DNA from: CAZTAO01 sp964611645
GTDB taxonomy: Bacteria; Armatimonadota; UBA5829
Length of the DNA: 18,692 bases
Assembly: GCA_964611645.1 (NCBI GenBank)
Contig: CAZTAO010000075.1
Span: 1 to 18,692, forward strand
Direction of reading: 5' to 3'
Position numbers and translations under genes: made by a program. Shown piece after piece: positions 6,619-13,995 of the stretch. The first letter of the stretch is position 1. Every line of letters starts with the position of its first letter. Below the pieces are notes generated by a model. The model was not told the DNA's origin, made no database searches, and worked only from the letters and a program-made list of their open reading frames with translations.

Positions 6619-8262
6619 CTAGTTCGACGCAGCCTTCAACTCGGCGACGGCATAGTCGCCGTTGCGATTGATTACCGCCCAAGCCGTATGGGTCGCCGTG
6701 TCTATTCCATAGGTTCCCAGACCGTATTCCGACTTCCAGGGGCCAAGCGCCAGCTTCTTGCTGCCGCCGGTGTTTGCGTCGACGGCATCGATCCACTGGC
6801 CGGCGGCATTCCTGGTCACCAGACCGAAACCGCCGTTCTTGTAGTCGGAAGGCAGCTTCTGCTCCGGATCGTAGGTCATCGAAAGCACGTATGTGTCGGT
6901 CTGATCGCTTCCCAACTCAGCCATGCCCCATAGTGTCAAGATGTCCGAAGCAAGGACGCCATTCTTCGTGTCGGCAGCATCCTTGGGAGTCCATCCGGTA
7001 TCCACGGCCTTGCTCAGAGGCCGCGCGGCAAAATCCGCATTCTTGCTGCCGTTGATGCCATCAAGAATCTTGGCTGAGGTATTGCCGAACCTGTCCTCGG
7101 TCTTGGCGTAGGACTCGCCTTGGGCCACTATGAACTCGCGGCCATTGAGGCTGTAGCCGTAAGTTTCACGCCGGGTGAATGCAAGCGGCGGCATAGCCGT
7201 CATGTTGATCCGGCCCGGATTTGGGCCGGTCATGCCGTTGCCCGGCTGACCGTTGTCGGAGGCATAGTAGTCCACGCTTACTCTCGGGCCGTCAACCGTG
7301 AAGATGTAGTAACCGATTGTCCCCAACTCCTGGGAAATGGGCGTTTCGCGCAGGTTGGCTGAGCCGTTGTAGGTGGAATCGTTCGACGGCTTGTTCGGAA
7401 CATAGAACTTGTAGGCGTTAGAGGAACAGATCAGCTCCTGGACTTGGGACTTGCCGTCGGGACTCTTGATGAGCGATCGGTGATGCATGTGGTCGTGGCC
7501 GCCCATGGCATAGCGCGCGCCATTAGCCACCATGCAACTCATCAACCTGTTCTGGGCCTCGGGATTGGCGCTGGGGTCTTTGCCGTACAGAGTATCCTCG
7601 TGGTTCTGACCTATCAGATTCTTGTGGGCAAAGACAAATCCGTGGCTGTCTGCGGGCTTCCCCGAAAGCCGGCTGGTGATCCAATCCAACTGATCGAGGG
7701 TGTTGTTGTCCAGACCTCCCGGGGCACTGCTGCCATCCGCTCGGGTAAACTGGTCGAGCAATACGAACCGCGCGTTCTTGTGGTCGAACGAGTAACTCAG
7801 GCCTTCCAGTGCGGGAAGAGGACTCGAGAAGTTGGTTGCGCCGAAGACGTTAGCCCCTTTGTTCCGAGTCTGCGGGTAGAGAGTCTGAAAGGTCTGCGCG
7901 GACGCTTGGGTCTTTCCTTCATGGTTGCCCCGGAGTGGGAAGAACCCGATGCCGGCCTTGTATAGCGCCTCTGCCGCGTCAGCCCGGGTCTTCAGCCCGA
8001 TATCGTCCCCGTCTTGAGTCAAATCGCCGACCTGGATGACAAAATCCACTTTCTGGGCGATGAACTGGGCGTTGAGCGCCTCGATGACTCCTACCCCGAC
8101 TCCATTGGGGTTCTTTCCGTCACTGCTTTTGGCCCACTGGGTGTCCGCCATCACTCCAAACTTCCATGGCGCCGCCGTAGCCGATGCCCCGACTGCAAAG
8201 ACCACGGTTGCCAGTGCAAGCCCCAATACTTGCGCCTTCCAAGATCCCCATACTTCTTTCAC
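6619..8262 (-). CDS. Secreted calcineurin-like metallophosphoesterase
   Basis: A 547-residue protein starting at GTG with GGAGGAG (about 8271-8277 on the - strand) roughly 8 bases upstream. Residues 1-31 form a signal peptide (hydrophobic AQVLGLALATVVFAVGA, then SATAA before PWKF). The dimetal phosphoesterase motifs follow in order: ADTQ (Asp40), VGDLTQDGD (Asp80), LRGNHEG (Asn113, His114), FAHKN (His213) and GGHDHMHH (His256, His258). The first motif is D-x-Q rather than D-x-H, as in several secreted purple-acid or PhoD-like branches. After about residue 300 comes a C-terminal region rich in beta strands and ending ELKAASN, without a recognised anchor. Substrate is not predictable from sequence; extracytoplasmic phosphate-ester hydrolysis is inferred. 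It is divergent from the prepilin gene and convergent with the SIMPL gene. Confidence 0.88.
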   Translation of the reverse strand: MKEVWGSWKAQVLGLALATVVFAVGASATAAPWKFGVMADTQWAKSSDGKNPNGVGVGVIEALNAQFIAQKVDFVIQVGDLTQDGDDIGLKTRADAAEALYKAGIGFFPLRGNHEGKTQASAQTFQTLYPQTRNKGANVFGATNFSSPLPALEGLSYSFDHKNARFVLLDQFTRADGSSAPGGLDNNTLDQLDWITSRLSGKPADSHGFVFAHKNLIGQNHEDTLYGKDPSANPEAQNRLMSCMVANGARYAMGGHDHMHHRSLIKSPDGKSQVQELICSSNAYKFYVPNKPSNDSTYNGSANLRETPISQELGTIGYYIFTVDGPRVSVDYYASDNGQPGNGMTGPNPGRINMTAMPPLAFTRRETYGYSLNGREFIVAQGESYAKTEDRFGNTSAKILDGINGSKNADFAARPLSKAVDTGWTPKDAADTKNGVLASDILTLWGMAELGSDQTDTYVLSMTYDPEQKLPSDYKNGGFGLVTRNAAGQWIDAVDANTGGSKKLALGPWKSEYGLGTYGIDTATHTAWAVINRNGDYAVAELKAASN

Positions 8263-8641
8263 CGCTAACTCTCCTCCTCGAAATGTCGTACGGATTGCTC
8301 GTGCCGCCCGTTACGCTTCGCCGTACTGTCGCCCTAGTACCCTGGAATTCTATCATCAGACTACTACACGACGGCTACAGATGAATCACGTATTCATGAA
8401 CTGTTGTGCGTTTGAGAGGGTTTGTCGGGCGCTCATTACGGTGGCTCCCGTGTTATAGCACTCTGTGAGGACTGTCTTCTCGTTGATGTATCCGGCCGCC
8501 GGCGTAAAGCCTCTCCCTGGGACACGAGCAGGAAGTAGCCGAAATGCAATGCCTGCGCAAAGCAGATGCAGCAAGAGACCTGTAGACTGGCAGTAGTTCA
8601 GCGGATCGCCCAACACACCATTGGATCACCGGAGGAGAAAG
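8263..8641. promoter_or_regulatory. 379-base divergent intergenic region
   Basis: It separates the - strand phosphoesterase from the + strand prepilin gene and must hold promoters for both, but I see no convincing -35/-10 pair. ATGAAT-CACGT-ATTCAT (8381-8397) is an inverted repeat with 6-bp arms, and TTCATGAA (8393-8400) a perfect 8-bp palindrome overlapping it; both suit a shared operator. On the prepilin side, GGC-GTAAA-GCC (8501-8511) and CTGC-GCAAA-GCAG (8553-8565) are small hairpins in what would be a long leader. No protein-coding signal was found. Confidence 0.4.
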
Positions 8642-9418
8642 TTGAAGAATCGAAAAGCGTTTACCCTGATCGAACTGCTGGTTGTTATAGCCATCATAGC
8701 TATACTGGCGGCCATCCTGTTCCCGGTCTTCGCGAAGGCTCGCGAGAAAGCCAGGCAGACGAGTTGTCTTTCCAACTGCAAGCAGATTGGCAATGCGGCC
8801 ATAATGTATGTGCAGGACTATGACGAGACGTTCCCGCAGGGCGACCCCTGGGGCAAGGCCACGTGGAAGTTCACCATCGCGACGTATGTTGGCGGCAAGC
8901 CCACCAACTGGTCATCGGCCAACAAGGGCAACATCTTCTGCTGCCCCAGCGGCTCCTACCTTAACGTGATTTCCGATAACGGGAAGACTGCCGCCGAGGG
9001 CAACAAGAAGAGAGCAATCGATGACGCCGGTATGGCGTCGGTTTGGGGTCTGACTCCCACCACGGACTACAAGGGAAGACCCGCATACGCTTTCTGGTCG
9101 AGCTACTCTATCAACGAGAATGTTCTGATGTATTTCCCGAATCTGGCGGCCTGGAAGAATCCAGCCGAGTCGTATTTCACGCTCGAAGGCTCCGATATGG
9201 AGACCAACTGCGCTGATTCCGACAAGTGGATGTTTCCGCACAACGAAGGCATGAACATCGTCTACGTCGACGGGCACGTTAAGTGGTGCAAAGCCAGCTA
9301 CACCACCAACGGCTCCACCAATCAGGGCGATTGGACATTCACCTCACCATACGACCGCAAGGACGACATCACAGCCGGTCCTTGGACAAATGACGGCAGC
9401 GAGTGGCCCAAGCCCTAA
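8642..9418 (+). CDS. Type IV prepilin-like (pseudopilin) protein with H-X9-DG domain
   Basis: The TTG at 8642 is preferred over the in-frame TTG at 8621 because GGAGG (8631-8635) lies 6 bases upstream and the product then begins MKNRKAFTLIELL, the usual short basic prepilin leader. The mature part has 258 residues including the leader. A prepilin peptidase would cut after Ala6, which replaces the usual Gly, leaving FTLIE with Glu at +5. A hydrophobic helix (about 7-29) leads into LFPVFAKAREKARQTSC. Near the C-terminus, His-(9 residues)-Asp-Gly in HNEGMNIVYVDGHVKW is the H-X9-DG motif. Such proteins are abundant in Armatimonadota and Planctomycetota and are thought to be exported surface or pseudopilus subunits; the specific role is unknown. 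It is a stand-alone gene with a strong hairpin downstream. Confidence 0.92.
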   Translation: MKNRKAFTLIELLVVIAIIAILAAILFPVFAKAREKARQTSCLSNCKQIGNAAIMYVQDYDETFPQGDPWGKATWKFTIATYVGGKPTNWSSANKGNIFCCPSGSYLNVISDNGKTAAEGNKKRAIDDAGMASVWGLTPTTDYKGRPAYAFWSSYSINENVLMYFPNLAAWKNPAESYFTLEGSDMETNCADSDKWMFPHNEGMNIVYVDGHVKWCKASYTTNGSTNQGDWTFTSPYDRKDDITAGPWTNDGSEWPKP

Positions 9419-9442
9419 CTCACGCCGAATTGGACTAAGCCA

Positions 9443-9471
9443 GGCAGGGATGAGGCCCCCTCATCCCTGCC
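9443..9471 (+). terminator. Strong hairpin terminator after the prepilin gene
   Basis: GGCAGGGATGAGG (9443-9455), loop CCC, CCTCATCCCTGCC (9459-9471): a perfect 13-bp stem 24 bases after the prepilin stop. ATTCCTATCTCT follows instead of a clean T-run, but the stem strength and position make it the probable transcription end. Confidence 0.75.
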
Positions 9472-9537
9472 ATTCCTATCTCTCGCTCCCCGAAGCCGCG
9501 CCGGTTTCCGGGTTTCCCTCCTTGCCGCGCGGTCTCT

Positions 9538-9614
9538 GTTTCGGGATTTCCGGACGGGATGTTGGGCTGGTCTTTCTAGCGATGCCGAGATTGTCCGTCC
9601 TCAAATCCCGAAAC
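9538..9614. repeat. GTTTCGGGATTT palindromic element, copy 2
   Basis: Left arm GTTTCGGGATTTCCGGACGG (9538-9557) pairs with right arm CCGTCCTCAAATCCCGAAAC (9595-9614), matching at 18 of 20, with a 37-base loop. The asymmetric internal bases (CC on the left, GA complement on the right) show that this copy is inverted relative to copy 1 at 6511-6582. It lies in the 326-base spacer between the prepilin and the sialidase-like gene, which otherwise holds a terminator, a word repeat and a promoter. Confidence 0.8.
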
Positions 9615-9641
9615 ACCGTGGGGTGGACGGGCCACTCCCCT

Positions 9642-9655
9642 GACTGTCGACTGTC
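9642..9655. repeat. GACTGTC word repeat
   Basis: Two tandem GACTGTC units (9642-9648 and 9649-9655) followed by GACCGATGACT. It belongs to the same style of short word repeats found in other spacers of the window. Confidence 0.45.
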
Positions 9656-9678
9656 GACCGATGACTATTCCCCCCAGA

Positions 9679-9708
9679 TTGACCCCAACCCCCTCCAAAG
9701 CCTAGAAT
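9679..9708 (+). promoter_or_regulatory. Sigma-70-type promoter for the sialidase-like gene
   Basis: TTGACC (9679-9684), an 18-base spacer, TAGAAT (9703-9708). The -10 ends 36 bases before the TTG start at 9745. The same architecture (TTGACT-N17-TAGAAT) precedes the DUF4838 gene at 13932. Confidence 0.65.
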
Positions 9709-9724
9709 ATCTCTAGTCTGCTAC

Positions 9725-9801
9725 CACCCCCGGAGGAATGACCTTTGAAGCCTTTGTTCTTTGTTCTGGCATCGGTGTTGATGCTTGTTGCAAGCGTTTT
9801 C
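9725..9801 (+). repeat. Duplicated leader segment (RBS, start codon and signal-peptide codons), copy 1
   Basis: These 77 bases match 13996-14072 at 66 positions (86%) with no gaps. The first 19 bases, CACCCCCGGAGGAATGACC, are identical. Similarity ends within the signal-peptide codons; the mature proteins encoded beyond are unrelated in family. Confidence 0.8.
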
Positions 9802-11748
9802 ATAATCGGGGCCGTGTGCGCCGGGGAGGCCGGGGTGTATGAGAACCGGTGGAAGATAGAGGACGTGCAGAAGAAGTATGAGGAAGAGTTCCTCAAGCAG
9901 CAGGCCGGCAAGAACGCCGCCGCGCTCACCAAAACCATCGACCGCTACGGCATGATCTGGGGAGTCACCGACCCATTCCACTTTGTGCAGCCCAAGCAGG
10001 CCTACACCGGCACAATAGGCAACCCGGTCAAGTTCGACCTGCCCCTTGCCGGCACGTCCGCCTCACAACTTGCCCTGATTCCAGTGAAGATGGGATTCAC
10101 GAAGGTCAAAGTATCGGTTGGGCCGCTGGTCTCCAGTATGAAGCGCACGCTCCCAAGAAGCACTGTGTCCGTCCAGCGCATCGTCGATGAGGAGAAGACA
10201 ACTCCCATTCCGCAGACCGGGCTGAGCATGCAGGTTGGGGATGTGCCGACGTTCCTCGTGCAGGCAAGCATCGCCGACAAGGCTAAGCCGGGTGTCTACT
10301 CAGGCCATATTGCCGTCACGGGCGTGGATGACACCGGCAAAAGCTTCGAAATGCGCGTGCCGGTCGAAGTGAGAGTCCGCAACTTTCTCCCCGCTCCCCG
10401 GGTGTCGCTCATGAGGCTGGCGGGCTGGATGGACACCAGAGTCGACGCAGCCTCAATTGAAAGAAACCGGCTCGCGTTTACCCTGCAGCATCTGACCCTT
10501 CCCAAACTGGAATACTGGCGCAAGACCAATGACGATGGCCTGTTCATCACCCGCGCCCGAAAGCTGCTGGACAGGTGCAAGGCACAGGCCACCGATCCCG
10601 CAAAGGACACGGCTGCATTCTACGCAACTATGACTGAGCTGGCCGACACCATCGAGCGGGCGCAGTTTGTGATGAAAGCCGGGCTGCACAACGCCACCAT
10701 CGGCCAGAACCTGCTTCCCGACCACACCGTGCTCAACTCCAGCCTCTTCACACTCTCCACCGGTGAGATTGTGGTGCAATACAATGTGAGCGTCTACAAG
10801 TCCGACGCCGTCACCGAGGACAGCTGCGACTGGAGAATGGTGTCGGCGGATAACGGCCTCTCCTGGCAGCCTTACAACGGCTCGGAGAAGCTGACCCAGG
10901 CGGTGAAGCTCAAGAGTGGAACTTTGCTTGAGACCTGGTCCTATGGTTGGGAGAACCACACCGAAGCCGACCGCGCCGCGCTTACCGAGAAAGGCTATTA
11001 CCTCTTCGACGAGTCGGAAGGCAACGCCAAGGGAGTTATCTCGATCTGTAACAGGGTTGCGATGAACCGCTCCAAGGACGCCGGCAAGACCTGGGAGAGC
11101 CGCGAACTGACCTTTCCCAGGTTCATCCCCGACCTCCGGCCATATTTCATGGGGATTGCGATGCGGGACGGCGGATACATCTACCCGATGTACGGCCGAC
11201 ACGATATAAAAGCCGAGAAAGAGATATCCTGCCTCGCCCTCATCACCCACGACGACGGCGAGACCTGGGATGTCCGGTTGGTGGCTCCGCCGGTGAGCGA
11301 CAAGTTCGGGTTCAACGAGACCTCGATGGTGCAGGCGGCCAACGGTGACATCATCGCCATGATGCGCAGCACCCCGCAGTTGGAGCTTTGGCAGGCGACT
11401 TCCAGCGACTCCGGCAAGACCTGGTCCAAAGCCCGCTATTCCGGGATTCCCGGCTCCACCCCGTATGCCGTGCGGACCAAAGACGGCCTGCTGGTGTGTA
11501 TAACGGTCCTGCGCGAGGTCAAGCTCTTCCCCGAGCGCACCGGGGTCTACGCCGGCATCAGCACTGACAACGGCAAGACCTGGAAGACGGTCTGCCTGGA
11601 CGATTCCATCAAAGCCTGGACGGACGGCTACCCCCAGGCAGTGGCGCTCCCCGATGGCAGGGTCTTCGCAGTCTACACCGCCCCCAGGGAGGGCAAGTCC
11701 GCAAGCTGCGGCACGGTATTCGACCCAAGACTAGCGCTGGGCGACTGA
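9745..11748 (+). CDS. Secreted sialidase-like (BNR/Asp-box) protein with N-terminal beta-sandwich domain
   Basis: A 667-residue protein starting at TTG, with GGAGG (9732-9736) 8 bases upstream; the nearer ATG at 9738 is out of frame. Residues 1-26 are a signal peptide (hydrophobic LFFVLASVLMLVASVFIIGA ending near VCA). A charged helix (about 34-65) precedes a beta-sandwich region (about 88-215) whose layout resembles the N-terminal module of GH123/DUF4091 proteins, then a helical linker (230-310). The C-terminal half is a beta-propeller with five Asp boxes: SADNGLSW (367), SKDAGKTW (443), THDDGETW (501), SSDSGKTW (553) and STDNGKTW (606). NETSMVQ with Glu525, followed by an Arg at 541, fits the conserved propeller strand of the superfamily. 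Sialidase activity is not proven; other glycosidase or glycan-binding roles are possible. A URO-D-family gene follows after 12 bases. Confidence 0.85.
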   Translation: MKPLFFVLASVLMLVASVFIIGAVCAGEAGVYENRWKIEDVQKKYEEEFLKQQAGKNAAALTKTIDRYGMIWGVTDPFHFVQPKQAYTGTIGNPVKFDLPLAGTSASQLALIPVKMGFTKVKVSVGPLVSSMKRTLPRSTVSVQRIVDEEKTTPIPQTGLSMQVGDVPTFLVQASIADKAKPGVYSGHIAVTGVDDTGKSFEMRVPVEVRVRNFLPAPRVSLMRLAGWMDTRVDAASIERNRLAFTLQHLTLPKLEYWRKTNDDGLFITRARKLLDRCKAQATDPAKDTAAFYATMTELADTIERAQFVMKAGLHNATIGQNLLPDHTVLNSSLFTLSTGEIVVQYNVSVYKSDAVTEDSCDWRMVSADNGLSWQPYNGSEKLTQAVKLKSGTLLETWSYGWENHTEADRAALTEKGYYLFDESEGNAKGVISICNRVAMNRSKDAGKTWESRELTFPRFIPDLRPYFMGIAMRDGGYIYPMYGRHDIKAEKEISCLALITHDDGETWDVRLVAPPVSDKFGFNETSMVQAANGDIIAMMRSTPQLELWQATSSDSGKTWSKARYSGIPGSTPYAVRTKDGLLVCITVLREVKLFPERTGVYAGISTDNGKTWKTVCLDDSIKAWTDGYPQAVALPDGRVFAVYTAPREGKSASCGTVFDPRLALGD

Positions 11749-11760
11749 GGTTAGTCAGAC

Positions 11761-12729
11761 GTGACATCGAGAGAAAGAGTGCAATGTGTCCTGCGCGGGG
11801 AGCTGCCGGACCGCGTGCCGTTCAACTTCTGGATGGACCGCGACAAGATGGCGGAGTACGACGCGCGCTGGGGCGGCGATTTTCGGTTGACGCACTACGG
11901 CGCGGACGTGATCGAGGCTTTTGTGCTGTTCGACTGGTTCCCGGGCCTGAGTCCGAATTCGCACGATGACGGCGTGACCCAGTGGCAGCTTGAGCCTGCT
12001 CTTGGTTCCATGGAAGAAGCGCTCGACCTGCAATTCGCCGACCCGGCTACCACGGCCATCTATGCCGATATCGAGTCCAAACGAGCGCAGAACCCCGACA
12101 AGGCCATCTTCGCGCTCGCCATCGGGCCGCTGGGAATACTGGGCGGGTATCGACTTGCGGAGAACGTGTTCGTCGAACTCTACGACAAAGCGGACGTGAT
12201 CCGTGAGTTCATGTATAAGATTCAGCCTATATTCATAGATATAGTTAGACGGGCATGCGCTTTGGACATAGATGTCCTCTACCTGGCAGATGATATCTGC
12301 GACCGCAACGGTGCCACCATTTCGCCGGCGCATCTGAGAGAGTTCCATTTCGACTATCTCAAGCCCGCCATCGAAATCGCTCACGAGGCCGGGAAGAAGG
12401 TCTTCTACCACACGGACGGCTACGTGCTGGATATCCTGGACCTGTTCATGGAATATGGCATCGACGGCATCAACCCCATCGAGCACCGCTACAACGACCC
12501 GAAGGAGTTCCTGCGAAGGAGCAAGGGCAGGCTCAAGGTCTACGGAGCTCTGGACAACTGCAACATAATCCCCAACGGCACGCCGGAGGAAGTCCGCGAC
12601 CACGTGAAAGAGGTCTTCAACATACTAGGCCCCAACGGCCTGATAATGTCCACCCACGACATCCCAGGCCACTGCCCCCTGGAAAACCTGGACGCAATGG
12701 TGGAGACTATTGTGGGGTGTGAGTATTGA
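11761..12729 (+). CDS. Uroporphyrinogen decarboxylase (URO-D) family protein, probably not haem-related
   Basis: A 322-residue URO-D-fold TIM barrel starting at GTG, 12 bases after the sialidase-like stop; a GAGG at 11747-11750 overlapping that stop is the only RBS candidate. MTSRERVQCVLRGELPDRVPF is the typical opening of the methyltransferase-like branch. Further signatures are LADDICDRNGATISP (about 175-189), AGKKVFYHTDGYVLDIL (210-226), GIDGINPIE (233-241) and STHDIPGHCPLENLDAM near the C-terminus. In corrinoid methyltransferases of this superfamily, His and Cys at the HTDG region bind zinc; here it is His217-Thr-Asp219, so classical thiol chemistry is doubtful. Such genes commonly sit in glycan loci of Armatimonadota and Planctomycetota with unknown roles. 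Co-transcription with the upstream gene is likely. Confidence 0.82.
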   Translation: MTSRERVQCVLRGELPDRVPFNFWMDRDKMAEYDARWGGDFRLTHYGADVIEAFVLFDWFPGLSPNSHDDGVTQWQLEPALGSMEEALDLQFADPATTAIYADIESKRAQNPDKAIFALAIGPLGILGGYRLAENVFVELYDKADVIREFMYKIQPIFIDIVRRACALDIDVLYLADDICDRNGATISPAHLREFHFDYLKPAIEIAHEAGKKVFYHTDGYVLDILDLFMEYGIDGINPIEHRYNDPKEFLRRSKGRLKVYGALDNCNIIPNGTPEEVRDHVKEVFNILGPNGLIMSTHDIPGHCPLENLDAMVETIVGCEY

Positions 12730-12750
12730 AGGCCGGATCGTAACAGAGCC

Positions 12751-12766
12751 GGATCGCATCCGATCC
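12751..12766. terminator. Weak hairpin between convergent genes
   Basis: GGATCG (12751-12756), loop CATC, CGATCC (12761-12766), in the 51-base gap between the URO-D gene (+) and the S66 peptidase gene (-). A GCCGGATCG copy also lies at 12732-12740. No T-run on either side, so only a modest bidirectional terminator is possible. Confidence 0.35.
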
Positions 12767-12780
12767 TGGTTCGCTGCATA

Positions 12781-13827
12781 CTACCGCTCTGATACTGCGT
12801 TATCGAGAATGCTAATCGTTCGCCGCTGGCAGTCCACCTGAGCAGACAATCCGTAAGGCCAAACCATCATTGGATCGGTATGTCCGAAGTCCATGTTGGT
12901 GATGATCGGCGTGTGCGCGAGGCCATACTCCTCTGTTACAACCTGGCACAACGCGCGATCGTAAGCCTCAGACTCACTGGCAGCCATAGAGCCGAATGGT
13001 CTGCCAAACAGGATAGCACCCAGTCGTTCCAGAACACCGAGGCTGGCCAATGTCCGCAGTACGCCCGCAAGGTAGGCTGGCGTGGGCTTGTCCTCCGATG
13101 TCTCTATAAAGAGAACCGCGTCTTGCCATGTCGAATGATCAGGCCAGACACTGCTTCCACGCAGCCAGTCTAGGACCTCGATGCATCCGCCGATGAGCGG
13201 GCCAGTTACTTTCCCTTCACCTTGCAGCCAGCGCCAGCCAGTAGTGGGACGCAATCTGCGCGGTTGCGTTTGTAGTTCGGCGTTACCCCAGTCGAGCCGT
13301 TCGTCTGTCCATCCTGCAGAATTGGGGTGAATCTGTCCAATCTGTTCTGCAGAGAAGACGGTGCTCCGTAGTGAATCCACTGTATACGAAAGCATCCCTC
13401 CGTTCTCTGCAAATCCCGCCATAACCGCCGGACCATAGAATGATACTACGCCGGCTTTCAGACATGCGAGATGCGAAACAGTTGTGTCAGAGTATCCCAT
13501 GAATACCTTTGGGTTGTCTCGGATCACCCGCAGATCCAGATGCGGCAGAATACGGATGGAATCATCACCGCCAATGATCGACACGACGCCTCTGATTTCC
13601 GGATCGGCGAATGCTCCCATCAAGTCGTCGGCACGAGCCTCCGGATGCTTGGCGAGCCAGTCCGCATCCCGCAAGGCATGGCGGGTTTCCACCACGCGAA
13701 CCTGAAACATCTCTTCCAGTTGTTGTTTGCCGGCATGATACCTATGAGGGAATTCAGCGGCCCCGCCCCAGGATAGCGAGATGGCGGCTACCGCGTCGCC
13801 GGGCATCAACTGCGGAGGTTTGATCAC
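12781..13827 (-). CDS. S66 family serine peptidase (LD-carboxypeptidase / MccF-like)
   Basis: A 348-residue cytoplasmic protein without signal peptide. GTG 13827 is the first possible start, because an in-frame stop lies three codons upstream, and MIKPPQLMPGDAVAAISLS is the usual family opening. GYSDTTVSHLACLKAG holds the nucleophile Ser113. VLFIETSEDKP supplies Glu242, and NMDFGHTDPM supplies His316; these three match the Ser-Glu-His triad of the family. LIGGCIEVLDWLRG (211-224) and the FGHTDP form point to the MccF-like branch rather than classical LdcA. LdcA trims murein tetrapeptides during recycling; MccF cleaves toxic aminoacyl nucleotides such as processed microcin C. No microcin-like genes are nearby, so a recycling or general detoxification role is as likely. 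The RBS is weak (AAGGG 14 bases upstream). Confidence 0.9.
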   Translation of the reverse strand: MIKPPQLMPGDAVAAISLSWGGAAEFPHRYHAGKQQLEEMFQVRVVETRHALRDADWLAKHPEARADDLMGAFADPEIRGVVSIIGGDDSIRILPHLDLRVIRDNPKVFMGYSDTTVSHLACLKAGVVSFYGPAVMAGFAENGGMLSYTVDSLRSTVFSAEQIGQIHPNSAGWTDERLDWGNAELQTQPRRLRPTTGWRWLQGEGKVTGPLIGGCIEVLDWLRGSSVWPDHSTWQDAVLFIETSEDKPTPAYLAGVLRTLASLGVLERLGAILFGRPFGSMAASESEAYDRALCQVVTEEYGLAHTPIITNMDFGHTDPMMVWPYGLSAQVDCQRRTISILDNAVSER

Positions 13828-13931
13828 TATGTATCACCGAACCCTTCTGCGGACAACGATGGTCGGATATGCTATTCCGTCCCATTGTAGCATGAGATGG
13901 CTCATCGGTAGTAAGCATATAGCGCGCTCGT

Positions 13932-13960
13932 TTGACTCCGCCCCCCAGACCGCTTAGAAT
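13932..13960 (+). promoter_or_regulatory. Sigma-70-type promoter for the DUF4838-DUF4091 unit
   Basis: TTGACT (13932-13937), a 17-base spacer, TAGAAT (13955-13960). The -10 ends 55 bases before the TTG start at 14016. It resembles the promoter at 9679-9708, including the C-rich spacer (CCGCCCCCCAG here, CCAACCCCCTCC there). Confidence 0.65.
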
Positions 13961-13995
13961 CATCATGCTCCTGTGCCGCCAGCTCGGCCGGAAGA

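Noticed and set aside
8490..8550. Weak resemblance to a c-di-GMP (GEMM-I) riboswitch: GCGTAAAGCCTC followed about 25 bases later by GTAGCCG
   Set aside because: The 5' GGCAAACC half and the closing GGTAGC/GTTACC hairpin are missing, so the match covers only short pieces; a covariance model search would be decisive.
9738..9842. Short ORF ATG ACC TTT..., 34 codons, overlapping the sialidase-like start, with a 33-codon counterpart at 14009-14110
   Set aside because: GGAGG is only one base from these ATGs, too close for use. The shared peptide start follows from the duplicated DNA, while the TTG frame gives signal peptides and full proteins.
11761..12729. URO-D protein as haem biosynthesis enzyme hemE
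   Set aside because: The N-terminus lacks the substrate-binding RQAGRYMPEY-type motif of HemE, and the context is glycan-related.
12781..13827. S66 peptidase as immunity gene of a microcin C-like cluster
   Set aside because: No adenylating enzyme, precursor peptide or exporter gene is nearby; MccF-like proteins are common without such clusters.
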